From contig CM075344.1 of the NCBI GenBank assembly GCA_037693485.1, positions 20,544,501 to 20,608,500 on the forward strand: DNA of 64,000 nucleotides. The letters are read 5' to 3'. The notes under the pieces were generated by a model, which was not told where the DNA came from, made no database searches, and saw only the letters and a list, made by a program, of their open reading frames with translations. Position 1 is the stretch's first letter, and the number at the start of each line of letters is the position of its first letter. This DNA is from Kitagawia praeruptora (Eukaryota > Streptophyta > Magnoliopsida > Apiales > Apiaceae). Below, one piece after another: positions 1 through 11,700 of the stretch. The position numbers and the translations under genes were made by a program.

Positions 1-700
1 ATTATAAGCAGAAATGTAAAATTTGACTAACCAGTGATGAACAAAATAATTAAACCCCAAAACAAAAAAGAAACTAAAAAAGGTACTCACTTTTTTTATT
101 GAATCTGTGCACTAGGTTAACTCATCAACTTTCTTGAGTAACTCCTCCTTGGTATGAAAAAAGAGGCCAACACACAAATAAATCAGTCTACACAAGAATT
201 TGATACATATTATCATACACATGAATCTAAAAACTCCTAAAAAAATAGCGGATCACTCATTGTACTATAATTAAGAAGTATGTAAAACGCCATTTGATTT
301 CATTTTTAGGGTTGGAAGTGTCTTTGACCATAACTTTAGCATAATCATTAGCAGTAGAAAAAATCTATTACAAAAGCTTGGGTGAAGAAACATACCGTTA
401 GGATATTGTGGGTCGAGCCTAATTGTTTTTATATTGGACTTCTGACCATTTTCTTGTTAATCTGAGAATAGATGGCTTTTGTTTTGTCGAAATTGGTGAG
501 GTGAATTCGAACAAATTCAGGACTTCAGATTAACTTACTCCATGATTTGCAAAAAGGTTTGAAGGGGGAGAGTGAAAGTATAGCAGCCAAGAGAGTGAAG
601 TAAATATGAGATCTCCGCTCTCGGAGAGAATGATGATCAGTGCCAATGTGGATATTTGGTCAAATGCAATGTAGGAAGAAATCATAGATTTGTCCTAGAC
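1..700 (-). pseudogene. F-box pseudogene, minus arm, 5' part (window-edge partial)
   Basis: Reading the minus strand from about 700, the sequence aligns with the plus-strand F-box pseudogene at 6296 onward: both share GTCTAGGACAA, ATGATTTCTTCCTACATT, and CAAATCATGGAGTAAG followed by a stretch encoding SPEFV-x-IHL. The SPEFV-x-IHL piece is typical of plant F-box domains (FK-x-VCKSW...ISSPEFV). Here the frame is broken several times and a stop lies between the CKSW and SPEFV parts, so it is not functional. The 3' half lies left of the window. Sister copies are at 7478-8779, 41593-42878 and 48810-50079. Confidence 0.7.
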
Positions 701-2620
701 GTAATTCCATACATGCATTTATGTGATATTTGTGTAGAAAGAAGAAGCATATCTTCTATGTTATAAATCTATATTTTAAGTTGTTAATTGCTATACAAAT
801 ATATAGGTATTTTCTTACATTGGATGAATTTGTTGCTTAAAATTTACTACGGCCTCTTTTTTGTAGATCATGCTTGATATCTTTTGTTGTAGTGCTGCTG
901 GCTACTTGTTTGAAAATTCAAAATCGATAATCGTAGGAAGATTGTTCCATTAATTATTTATTTTTTGATATTGTTTTTTGTGCAAGACCTAGTTTTCCTA
1001 GAGTGAATGAAGGGGTTGCAGGTTTCGTATTTTGAAAACCTCTCCTGTGAATCTTAGTACAATCTTAGTCGAGGATACTCGAGGTGTGCCTTGCCCACAC
1101 TTAGTCCCTCTTGCCAGAATCAAAATTAAAATTCAATTGGTTAATTTTATCTATTACAACATCAATGACAATTGCATTTTATAAATCTTCATTCGGCATT
1201 AATATGTGTTTAATTGTTTTTGTACAAGATAGTATATAACGCACCAATACTCTCTACCTTTAAGTGGTTGATAAGTTTGGAAAAAACTTTAATTGTGAGA
1301 AATCAATTCATCCACAATTAGAAATTCTTCCAATCAACTGATCTGTACACGAATTGTTTGTTTTTATGGTTCTAATTTTAATTCAATTAGAGGGTGATGG
1401 AATAGGCTCCAGACGAGATTTTATATCCGTTAATTTTAGGTCTTGATTCGATTCTTCTTCATTTTCGAGAATTGTCAAATAACGTCGTACAATATTAAAT
1501 TTTAGGATTATAATAAGTTTTACTAACTAGAAGAAGTTTAATTTAGTAAGTTATAAGTGAAGTCAGCCCCTCGATCAATTATCATATATGATATTTTAAC
1601 AATGGGAATCCTTAACATTAATTTGAGGTACTCTACTACACTCGTCAACATATGATCCACATGCACATTTATAACACTACACCATAGATTGCTTTACGCA
1701 ACCAAACTTGATAAAATTTCTTAAAAATCGTAGTTATTACTTGAAAAATTATGATAAATTTGGAGATATTGCAATACTTTTGAAAATTGTTACAATTGAA
1801 TTGACAAAGTGTTACTTTATAAAAAAATCGAACTCTGTTGCAACGATTTCACAAAACCGTTGCCTTTGATTTAACATTTTTGGACCAATTTATTGGCGGG
1901 TTAAAAAAAAGAAGCGGGATTTTAAACTTTTTTTTGCCCGACATTACTCAAACAAGCTGGATAACTAAAATTGTTTATATAACAATAATAGAGTGAAAGA
2001 AAAACACTTCAACTTTTTTTTTTGTCAGGGAAAAAACACTTAACTTTAAATACAAAACATAAAAATGTAAAAATATAGAAATCAAGATGAACGGAAAGAG
2101 AAGGAAAAGAAGTAAATCGAAGAGTGGAGTCAGAGCTCGAAGATTCAAGCTGAAATAGACAAAAATTCCAATAGAGGTAGGTTCTACCCAAAATAATTGG
2201 TTTTTAAATCGAATAGGCATGTTGATTTATGTTTCAATTAGGGTTTATTTATACTCGAAGTATTCTTTTCTTGGCCTTATTTATTGTTGATTTAAGGTTA
2301 TGTTTGTTAGTTAGGGCTTCAATTTGTTGTTATTGGGTTATGTTTGTGCTTCAATTTGAGATTTTTAAAGAGTAGCGAGTTTATTAATTTTGGGCTTTAG
2401 TTTGTATACATACATATTGGGTATGTGTGTATGTGAAGAGGGTAGCTACACTTGAGTTTATGTTTACAATTTGAGAATTTTATTAGTGTACTTAGTTTTA
2501 AGATTTTTGCTTCATTAATTTTAGAACTAGTTTGCATATGTATATGTGCAGAGTATATGCACTTAATTTTATATGTTTCGATTTTTGTTTACAAGTATCA
2601 TCTTCCTTTGTTGTTCTTTT
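701..2620. other. Unit segment without recognisable gene
   Basis: AT-rich sequence with stop codons in all frames and no domain I recognise. It holds a slightly GC-richer island at about 1010-1125 (reads GAGGATACTCGAGG and CTTGCCCACACTTAGTCC) that is kept in every copy. Unit position 904 is where the truncated long-LTR element ends in two copies (16577 and 57192), and position about 1543 is where its left side begins, so two breakpoints of later rearrangements fall here. Confidence 0.6.
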
Positions 2621-2623
2621 CAG

Positions 2624-3230
2624 CTATACCCATATTTTATCTATCTATGAATTTGTGTAGAATTACGATGAATTGGATTTGCAAAGATGAAACTCTTGCT
2701 TTAGCCATTGAAAGAAAGGTATATTTATTTATAGGCATTTCATTGATAGTGGTCTTGCATGGTACTAGTATTATAACCTATTTAACTCAAATTTGTCAGA
2801 TAAGAATACTTGAAGTTGCAATGAATTTAACGATGTAATTGTTTAGAACACCTCAGGTTGTTTGGTTAATTTGTTGATTGCAAATGGTATGCCCTTTTTT
2901 CATATTTGTGTTACTTGATTATAGACGTTTGTATATGTATTTCGATTGAATGTTGCAACAGGTACACGACTAGGTGATTATCTAAGCTCTCAGGTTTTCT
3001 CTCCTTGTCAAGTTCCTCAATGGTAAAAAACATTTTAGACTACTCCAGGTCTATTTGATAGGTTCTTGGTATATATTATATTATTGTTAAGTTATTTGAT
3101 TGGTTGTAGGTATTGTAGGTTTGTATGTATTTTTTTATGGTCCGCCTCTCCATCCTGATTTTGACTCTGTGTATTTTTATTCTTCTTTCTAGTGCGACTG
3201 ATTCCATGATTCCAATATGTGACAACAAAG
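2624..3230 (+). other. Exon-like segments (three) of an unknown decayed or non-coding gene
   Basis: Three short segments are each bounded by good plant splice signals: 2624-2718 (TTTTCAG before, GTATAT after), 2962-2993 (TTGCAACAG before, GTTTTC after) and 3193-3230 (CTTTCTAG before, GTTTAA after). The first contains ATGs at 2647 and 2668. Read through without splicing, the first ATG opens a 63-codon frame (2647-2838) that repeats at 10729, 23784, 36746, 43485 and 60608 with almost no change. Joined across the candidate splice sites, the frame hits a stop soon after the second segment. I do not recognise the peptide. It could be a fragment of a multi-exon gene, a spliced non-coding RNA, or chance matches to splice consensus. 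Conservation among copies is not evidence of function because the copies are recent duplicates. Confidence 0.3.
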
Positions 3231-3483
3231 GTTTAAATTACGGACACCATCAATAATAATATATATGTAATAGTTAGAGAAGTGGTATGGAAGTATATCA
3301 TGTCGGGTGCTAATTGTAGTATGTAAACTTCTACTTTTTGATAAAAGGTTATTATATAAAATTTAAGACGAATATAAAATAATAGATTTATCAAGTACAC
3401 ATGAAATTATTGTTTATCCTATGTACTAGTATTATGGAAGTTTGAGGTTTAGCCTGTGAATTTGCTATTGATATGCTACTCAA

Positions 3484-3680
3484 GCCAAATACAAGAGCTT
3501 TAATGGCAACCTTCAGCTCTCTTTGGGTTTGTTTCTTATTACTGGAGCTTCATCCTCAATGCCCTCGACAACTATGAGAGGGTTTGGCTTGACACCAACT
3601 TTCCGGAGGGACATGAAAATATTTACTTTGGATGCTTATGCAAATGGAGTACCAAAATTTGCATATGGAGTACTTAAGGT
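3484..3680. other. Conserved block of unknown nature, possible gene fragment
   Basis: About 200 bp of more balanced base composition than its surroundings, open in several frames on both strands (a plus frame of 68 codons at 3523-3729; in other copies a minus frame at 24614-24820 and 61365-61637). It ends at a possible donor (CTTAAG then GTATTAG). The copies differ by a 6-7 base indel near 3605 (compare 11703), which shifts the frames, so at least some copies cannot encode the same product. I recognise no family. Confidence 0.25.
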
Positions 3681-4589
3681 ATTAGAACTTGTATATACGA
3701 GCCTCAACCCGTATAACAGTAACTCTTAACTTCATTATGGATTATTATTTTAGTTTGTTGAATATTTTAGCTAATTTTAAATTTCACTCGATCAAAGTAT
3801 ATTACTCAGTCTTTAGTTGATAATAGGTTTGTTTAAATATACTACTCTATTTTGAAATGCTGGTGAAATATTAAGAAAAGATCGAACTCAGGATTATAGT
3901 AGTAAAAACTTTGGATCTCCTTTTATCAATTATATTAGTCATTATATTATTAAGTAGTAGGTACAATTTAATCTCGAGTGCGTAATTTTTTTTTTTTTTT
4001 GAATAATCTTATGGCTTCTCTCATAATTGTTCAATTTTCTTCATTTTTAAATGTAACGGTCTTGTTTCTATGATAAATTTATGTTACATCTAAAACAATC
4101 AATTAAATCTACACTAATTATCATATGCATGATTGATCTCTCGACTTTCATGCATTGTGCGTACTATATGCCGTTAATGGTATTAATTCTTTTTCTATAT
4201 TTAAATCAAGTAAATAACTTGCACTTTTGTACTACTTGTGAAGTTTGCACGGTTGTGCAGTTAGTAGGAAGCCACTTGACTTCGATTGCTATGCATTGAC
4301 TTATATCAATATCTATTTTGTGTGTATACATATAAGTATGTATAATTTGTTTTATTATTTTTTATTGGCAAGTACACATGCTCACTTCTCATACATCACT
4401 GATTTCTTGTGGTGATTACTTGCTTGTAAAATATATTTTATATAAATTTTTTTAAAAAGCAATGTAGGTGGAGTTAAACTAGAAAAGATTAGACTACAAT
4501 GTATTTTTATTCACAATTATGCAAAAAAAAATTGGTCTTGCTAAGCAGGTCTTAACTCCGTATTCGCTTTAATAGAGCTTGTACGGATT

Positions 4590-5260
4590 TGTTTTGGGCA
4601 CATTCCAAAAGGTCTCATTCTAATTTAGTTAACTAGCAATCTGCCCCTCCTATGGACACCTGCTGAATTTGTCTCCTTTCTATGTGACCTGACTCCCACT
4701 TGATTTATAGTTGTTTTTGGGGACACTCCAAAAGGTCTCATTCTAATTTAGTTAATTGGTTGTTTATTAACTAGCAATGTATTTGGGGGACATTCCAAAA
4801 GGTCTCATTCTAATTTGGTTAACTGGTTGTTTATTAAGTAGCAATCTGCCCCTCCTATGGGACAACTCCTAATAATCTTCCCATTCACACATTATGCTCG
4901 ACACGTGCTGAATGTGCCTCCTTTCCATGTGACCTGACTCCCCCTTGATCTATAGTGGAAATCGACCTGGCTCCCCCTAGTCCGATACTCTACAAAGTCC
5001 ATCTGCTCCCCTTAATCTTAAGCCCAATCTGGGATAGCCCATCCACCTCTTCGTGGATCCATTCTGGAGCCCATGTTAAGATCGTTATAGACCATTAGGA
5101 CTAGCTTGCTCAGCCGCCTTAACTCTAGTAGTAGAATATTGTCTGTTTTGGGTCCAAACAACACAAAATTATTTTTGGTCATATTCAAAAGAACAAATTG
5201 TAATGTAATTAATTGACTGCTTATTAACCACAAATGTGGGACAACTCCTAACAAAAAAAC
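4590..5260. repeat. Internal imperfect repeats built on ACATTCCAAAAGGTCTCATT
   Basis: The motif around ACATTCCAAAAGGTCTCATT, followed by CTAATTTAGTTAACT and then TATTAACTAGCAAT or TATTAAGTAGCAAT, occurs three times (about 4600, 4722 and 4788). A more diverged relative at 5177 reads TCATATTCAAAAGAAC. A second motif, TCCTTTCTATGTGACCTGACTC, occurs near 4673 and in related form near 4918. The block is kept in every unit copy (about 12720, 25755, 38735, 45475 and 62580), with local deletions in the last copy. It looks like a decayed dispersed repeat that expanded by short duplications. Open frames across it (5018-5254 minus and its sisters) look accidental. Confidence 0.55.
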
Positions 5261-5649
5261 AGTATGTCATATAAAAACCATATAGAAAGCAATACATTTA
5301 TAACAAAGCAAATAGACCAATGAATATGGATGTTGGGCTGATTTCACCCTAGTTACTTAGTCGTTCTTCAAAAATATTTAATTATTTTTTATAAAAAAAT
5401 ATTGTCTATTATTTGAGTTTCAAAGTAGCATTTTAAATTATTTGGTGTTTTTCAATCAAATAAACATGTTGTAAGTAAGGAAAAACATTGTTACCATAAA
5501 AACTGAACAAAAATTGATAAAAAAAATTGTAGATAGAATATTTATTTATAATGTTTTATTTTTGGGAGAATAAATGATTATTTGTTTATTTAACACCATT
5601 TTGTTGACCTAATATGGCTCAGTTTTATTCCGAGGCCATTAATTTACTA

Positions 5650-5955
5650 CTCCCTCCCTAGCTTACAAAATTCTGGTACAATTTTGAAATAAAAATTATT
5701 TCTATTAGTTGTCCATTTCAGTTTTTAATATAATTTTTAAATAAATATTCAAAATTACTTTTTAATTTCATATTTCTGAAATCAACTCTATTTAAGATAT
5801 ATCCAATTTACGTTTACAAGATTAACTCTATTCCACATATTTAATTCAATTAATGAATTAAAAATTACATGTAAATGAAAGGTTTCTATTAACAATAAAT
5901 TTTTATAATATGCCTAATTTTTTGAAAGTGGATTAGTATATTGAAATGGAGGGAA
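5650..5955. mobile_element. Stowaway-like MITE in tandem unit (copy 1)
   Basis: Starts CTCCCTCC after a TA and ends GGAGGGAA before a TA, giving short inverted ends and a TA target duplication as in Tc1/mariner-type Stowaway elements. It is 306 bp with an AT-rich, non-coding body. The same element at the same unit position in all copies that reach this far shows that it inserted before the unit was amplified. Confidence 0.7.
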
Positions 5956-6295
5956 TATACTTTTATCATACATTACATTAAAATGATCTAAACTAATTTT
6001 AGTTCTTACGAGATGTAATTAGTTTTTATGTTAAGAAATATGAAAGTAAGGATTTAGAAGATCTAATAAATGGCAATTTCATTACTATCAAAGTTGGTTG
6101 GGTTCTCTACACAAAAAAAATTAATTGACAAATATAATTTGTTATTTGAGTCTAAAAGTATGGTTTTAAAAACAACAAACATTTTCTATTTTTGGAAACT
6201 AAAAGTAATTATTGTTTTGGGCCATTTTCAATTTTGGCATGAGCCCAAGTTTCGGCCCAAATCTCACATATATGTATATATATGTATGTGAATAG

Positions 6296-7430
6296 GTCTA
6301 GGACAAGTCGGTCTATGATTTCTTCCTACATTACATTTAACCTAATGGCAGCCGCGGCGGCCATATTGATCTCATATTTACTACACTTTCTTGGCTGCTG
6401 TACTCTCCTCTACTTCAAACCTGTTTGCAAATCATGGAGTAAGATCATCTCTAGCCCTGAATTTGTCCAAATTCACCTTGCCAATTTCCACAAAAAGTAG
6501 CATTCTGTTCTGAGATTTACCACAAAATGGTCAAAAGTCCAAGGATGACGATTCAATTAGGCTCAACTTGCCACAATATCCTAATGGTATGTTTCTTCAC
6601 AGGGACTTTTGTAATGGTTTTGTTTGTACTGCTAATGATTTTGGTAATGTTATGGTTTAAGACACTTCCAACCCTAAAAATGGAATCAGGCGTTTTATAT
6701 GCTTAGGGTTTGGATGAAAATGAGAGACTACTTTCAAGAAGCATCTATTTGTGTTTCTTTTATGTGTTAATTCGGGTTTAGTTATTTTGTTCATTACTGG
6801 TTAGTCAAGCATGATGAACTTTGTTCTTATAAACAAATATTGCACCAGATAGGCAAGGTCAGGGAATACTCTGACAAACTTTTGACTAAGAATTCAATTA
6901 ACACTGCAATGAGACAACAGCATATGTTAACTTTTTGTCATCATTTTGTTTAATTCTCATGAGGCAATAATTTAAATTATGAAAATTTAAATGTTTATCC
7001 CCCAATTTTATCATAGCAAATAATATGTGATGTTCGCTTGTGAAATGATAGGAGGTTTATGTTTATGCTATAATGTTATGTTCTGCGTGAATTGATAGAG
7101 AGGTCTCTGGTTATGCTGCTGATGTCTGTATATATATTTGCAATCACTATTCAAAAAAAAAGACTGAAATTTTGGTACTTGTTTTTTTACGTACCATTGA
7201 ACAAGTGTTGCATTAGAGAGGGAAATACCAAGATTGTGATTATTGGTTTGAAGAATTGTGAGACTGATGCTGCTATTCATTTTCCTTCTTCTAGACATGT
7301 CATTCATCGAATCAAGAACAGAAAGTTGTCAAGCTTTGACACCAAAAGCCTGTGACAAACTTGATGGAAAATTTAAATATGAATTTTGAAAGGCTTGCTA
7401 TTGATATTGCTATTGATAGGGCTTTTTATT
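6296..7430 (+). pseudogene. F-box protein pseudogene, plus arm (copy 1)
   Basis: An ATG at 6345 opens a frame rich in alanine that runs into LLYFKPVCKSWSKIISSPEF and then IHLANFHKK before a stop at about 6498. The part from FKPVCKSW on matches the C-terminal half of a plant F-box domain (the SKP1-binding subunit of SCF ubiquitin ligases). The normal L-P-x-E/D-L-x-x-x-I start is degraded. After the stop, another frame continues with IRLNLPQYPNGMFLH and then DFCNGFVCTANDFGN, resembling the start of an F-box-associated domain, so the original gene was longer and is broken by frameshifts and stops (for example after GNVMV). The normal length is 350-400 residues; no frame here exceeds about 90. 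It ends facing the minus-strand arm at 7478. Confidence 0.72.
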
Positions 7431-7489
7431 AACAGAAAGTTAAACATTAGCAAGCTCAGCAAGCCTAGCTAGCAAACAATAAAAAGCCC
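7419..7489. repeat. Centre of F-box inverted repeat
   Basis: GGGCTTTTTATT (7419-7430) and its exact reverse complement AATAAAAAGCCC (7478-7489) flank a 47-bp spacer. This marks the turning point between the plus arm and the minus arm. The same centre is seen near 41531-41604 (one mismatch) and 48751-48821. Confidence 0.75.
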
Positions 7490-8779
7490 ATTACAGTTCA
7501 TATTTAAGCCTCTCTTTCCACCAAGTGGGTCGGTGGATTTTGGTGGCAAGGCTTGACAACTTTTTACTGTTTAATCAATGAATGACATGTCTTTTTGAGA
7601 AGGAAAAACAGTTAACAGCATCAATTGCACCATTCTTCAAACCATTAGTCACAATCTTGTTCTTTCCCTCTCTAATGTAACACTTTTTCAGCGGTAAGAA
7701 AACAAGAATCAAATTTTCATTCGTTTTGAATAGTGGATTGCAAATATATACGCACACAGCTGCAGTATAACCATGGATCTCTTTATCAATTCACGCAAAA
7801 CACAACATTATAGCAGAAGCACAAACCTCCTATCATTTCACAAGCGAACATCACATATGATTTCCTAGGATAAAGTTGCGAGATAAACATTTAAATTTTC
7901 ATAATTAACTTATAATTATTGCCTCATAAGAATTGGATAAAATGATGGAGAAAAGTTAACACCTGCTGCTGTCTCATTGCATTGTGAATTGAATTCGTTG
8001 TCAAAAGTTTGTCATAGTATTCCCGGCCATGCCTATCTCCTGTAAAATTTGATTATAAGCAGAAATGTAAAATTTGATTAACCAGCGATGAACAAAATAA
8101 TTAAACCCCAAAACAAAAAAGAAACTAAAAATCAGTCAAAAAAAAAAAAGAAACTAAAAAAGGTACTCACTTTTTTTATTGAATCTGTGCATTAGGTTAA
8201 CTCATCAACTTTCTTGAGTAACTCCTCCTTGGTATGAAAAAAGAGGCCAACACACAAATAAATTAGTCTACACAAGAATTTGATACATATTATCATACAC
8301 ATGAATCTAAAAACTCCTAAAAAAATAGCGGATCACTCATTGTACTATAATTAAGAAGTATGTAAAACGCCATTTGATTTCATTTTTAGGGTTGGATGTG
8401 TCTTTGACCATATAATTAGCATAATCATTAGCATTAGAAAAAATCTATTACAAAAGCTAGGGTGAAGAAACATACCGTTAGGATATTGTGGGTCGAGCCT
8501 AATTGTTTTTATATTGGACTTCTGACCATTTTCTTGTTAATCTGAGAATAGATGGCTTTTGTTTTGTCGAAATTGGTGAGGTGAATTCGAACAAATTCAG
8601 AACTTCAGATTAACTTACTCCATGATTTGCAAAAAGGTTTGAAGGGGGAGAGGGAAAGTAAGCAGCCAAGAAAGTGAAGTAAATATGAGATCTCCGCTCT
8701 CGGAGAGAATGATGATCAGTGCCAATGTGGATATTTGGTCAAATGCAATGTAGGAAGAAATCATAGATTTGTCCTAGAC
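7478..8779 (-). pseudogene. F-box pseudogene, minus arm (spans units 1 and 2)
   Basis: The reverse complement aligns over its whole length with the plus arm at 6296-7430: same opening, the CAAATCATGGAGTAAG piece, a SPEFV-x-IHL-coding stretch, an REYYDKLL-coding stretch, and the end with GTGTTACATTAGAGAGGGAAA. The arms differ by many substitutions and several small indels, so they are diverged paralogues in tail-to-tail order rather than a fresh palindrome. Frames are broken. A 60-codon open stretch at 7575-7757 is its longest remnant. It crosses the unit boundary at 8052, so the true ancestral arrangement is best read across the junction. A 30-bp insertion near 8130 with a second GAAACTAAAA is particular to this copy. 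Confidence 0.7.
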
Positions 8780-11700
8780 GTAATTCCATACATGCATTTA
8801 TGTGATATTTGTGTAGAAAGAAGAAGCATATCTTCTATGTTATAAATCTATATTTTAAGTTGTTAATTGCTATACAAATATATAGGTATATTCTTACATT
8901 GGATGAATTTGTTGCTTAAAATTTACTACGGCCTCTTTTTTGTAGATCATGCTTGATATCTATTGTTGTAGTGCTGCTGGCTACTTGTTTGAAAATTCAA
9001 AATCGATAATCGTAGGAAGATTGTTCCATTAATTATTTAATTTTTGATATTGTTTTTTGTGCAAGACCTAGTTTTCCTAGAGTGAATGAAGGGGTTGCAG
9101 GTTTCGTATTTTGAAAACCTCTCCTGTGAATCTTAGTACAATCTTAGTCGAGGATACTCGAGGTGTGCCTTGCCCACACTTAGTCCCTCTTGCCAGAATC
9201 AAAATTAAAATTCAATTCGTTAATTTTATCTATTACAACATCAATGACAATTGCATTTTATAAATCTTCATTCGACATTAATATGTGTTTAATTGTTTTT
9301 GTACAAGATAGTATATAACGCACCAATACTCTCTACCTTTAAGTGGTTGATAAGTTTGGAAAAAACTTTAATTGTGAGAAATCAATTCATCCACAATTAG
9401 AAATTCATCCAATCAACTGATCTGTACACGAATTGTTTGTTTTTATGGTTCTAAGTTTAATTCAATTAGAGGGTGATGGAATAGGCTCCAGATGAGATTT
9501 TATATCCGTTAATTTTAGGTCTTGATTCGATTCTTCCTCATTTTCGAGAATTGTCAAACAACGTCGTACAATATTATATTTTAGGATTATAATAAGTTTT
9601 ACTAACTAGAAGAAGTTTAATTTAGTAAGTTATAAGTAAAGTCAGCCCCTCGATCAATTATCATATATGATACGTTAACAATGGGAATCCTTAACATTAA
9701 TTTGAGGTACTCTACTATCAACATATGATCCACATGCACAATTATAACACTACACCATAGATTGCTTTGCGCAACCAAACTTGATAAAATTTCTTAAAAA
9801 TCGTAGTTATTACTTGAAAAATTATGATAAATTTGGAGATATTGCAATACTTTTGAAAATTGTTACAATTGAATTGACAAAGTGTTACTTTATAAAGAAA
9901 TCGAACTCTGTTGCAACGATTTCACAAAACCGTTGCCGTTGATTTAAAATTTTTGGACCAATTTATTGGCGGGTTAAAAAAAAGAAGTGGGATTTTAAAC
10001 TTTTTTTTGCCCGACATTACTCAAACAAGCGGGTTAACTAAAATTGTTTATATAACAATAATAGAGTGAAAGAAAAACACTTCAACTTTTTTTTTTTGTC
10101 AGGGAAAAAACACTTGACTTTAAATACAAAACATAAAAATGTAAAAATATAGAAATCAAGATGAACGGAAAGAGAAGGAAAAGAAGTAAATCGAAGAGTG
10201 GAGTCAGAGCTCGAAGATTCAAGCTGAAATAGACTAAAATTCCAATAGAGGTAGGTTCTTACCCAAATAATTGGTTTTTAAATCGAATAGGCATGTTGAT
10301 GAATGTTTCAATTAGGGTTTATCTATACTCGAAGTATTCTTTTCTTGGCCTTATTTATTGTTGATTTAAGGTTATGTTTGTTAGTTAGGGCTTCAATTTG
10401 TTGTTATTGGGTTTTGTTTGTGCTTCAATTTGAGATTTTTAAAGAGTAACGAGTTTATTAATTTTGGGCTTTAGTTTGTATACATACATATTGGGTATGT
10501 GTCTGTATGTATAGAGGGTATCTACACTTGAGTTTATGTTTACAATTTGAGAATTTTATTAGTATACTTAGTTTGTAATTTAAGATTTTTGCTTCATTAA
10601 TTTTAGAACTAGTTTGCATATGTATATGTGCAGAGTATATGAACTTAATTTAATATGTTTCGATTTTTGTTTACAAGTATCATCTTCCTTTGTTGTTCTT
10701 TTCAGCTATACCCATATTTTATCTATCTATGAATTTGTGTAGAATTACGATGAATTTGATTTGCAAAGATGAAACTCTTGCTTTAGCCATTGAAAGAAAG
10801 GTATATTTATTTATAGGCATTTCATTGATAGTGGTCTTGCATGGTACTAGTATTATAACCTATTTAACTCAAATTTGTCAGATAAGAATACTTGAAGTTG
10901 CAATGAATTTAACGATGTAATTGTTTAGAACACCTCAGGTTGTTTGGTTAATTTGTTGATTGCAAATGGTATGCCCTTTTTTCATATCTGTGTTACTTGA
11001 TTATATACGTTTGTATATGTATTTCGATTGAATGTTGCAACAGGTACACGACTAGGTGATTATCTAAGCTCTCAGGTTTTCTCTCCTTGTCAAGTTCCTC
11101 AATGGTAAAAAACATTTTAAACTACTCGAGGTCTATTTGATAGGTTCTTGGTATATATTATATTATTGTTAAGTTATTTGATAGGTTGTTGGTATTGTAG
11201 GTTTGTATGTAATTTTTTATGGTCCGCCTCTCCATCCTGATTTTGACTCTGTGTTTTTTTATTCTTCTTTCTAGTGCGACTGATTCCATGATTCCAATAT
11301 GTGACAACAAAGGTTTAAATTACGGACACCATCAATAATAATATATATGTAATAGTTAGAGAAGTGGTATGGAAGTATATCATGTAGGGTGCTAATTGTA
11401 GTATGTAAACTTCTACTTTTTGATAAAAGGTTATTATATAAATTTAAGACAGTAATGAAAAGAACGAGGAAATAAAATAATAGATTTATCAAGTACACAT
11501 GAAATTATTGTTTATCCTATGTACTAGTATTATGGAAGTTTGAGGTTTAGCCTGTGAATTTGCTATTGATATGCTACTCTAGCCAAATACAAGAGCTTTA
11601 ATGGCAACCTTCAGCTCTCTTTGGGTTTGTTTCTTATTACTGGAGCTTCATCCTCAATGCCCTCGACAACTATGAGAGGGTTTGGCTTGACACCAACTTT

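Larger units (their letters stand above)
1..8051. repeat. Tandem unit, copy 1 (complete, about 8.05 kb)
   Basis: The sequence starting at base 1 (ATTATAAGCAGAAATG) starts again at 8052, 42163 and 49380, each time followed by near-identical sequence, so this is one period of a head-to-tail array. Contents in order: the 5'-most part of a minus-strand F-box pseudogene (1-700); 701-2620 with no recognisable gene; exon-like segments (2624-3230); a conserved block at 3484-3680; AT-rich sequence with a variable poly-T tract near 3988; short internal repeats (4590-5260); a Stowaway-like MITE (5650-5955); a plus-strand F-box pseudogene (6296-7430); and the start of the next minus-strand F-box arm (7478 onward). 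No intact gene is seen in the unit. Duplication of the whole unit without intact genes suggests unequal crossing-over rather than selection for dosage. Confidence 0.93.

Noticed and set aside
4081..4299. 72-codon hydrophobic frame conserved in six unit copies
   Set aside because: Conservation is explained by recent duplication. There is no signal of coding constraint, no domain, and the flanks are AT-rich.
5018..5254. Minus-strand 78-codon frame repeated at 13141 and 45889
   Set aside because: It covers the internal repeat block. Variants in other copies (for example 62707-63009) read quite differently, as expected of non-coding repeats.
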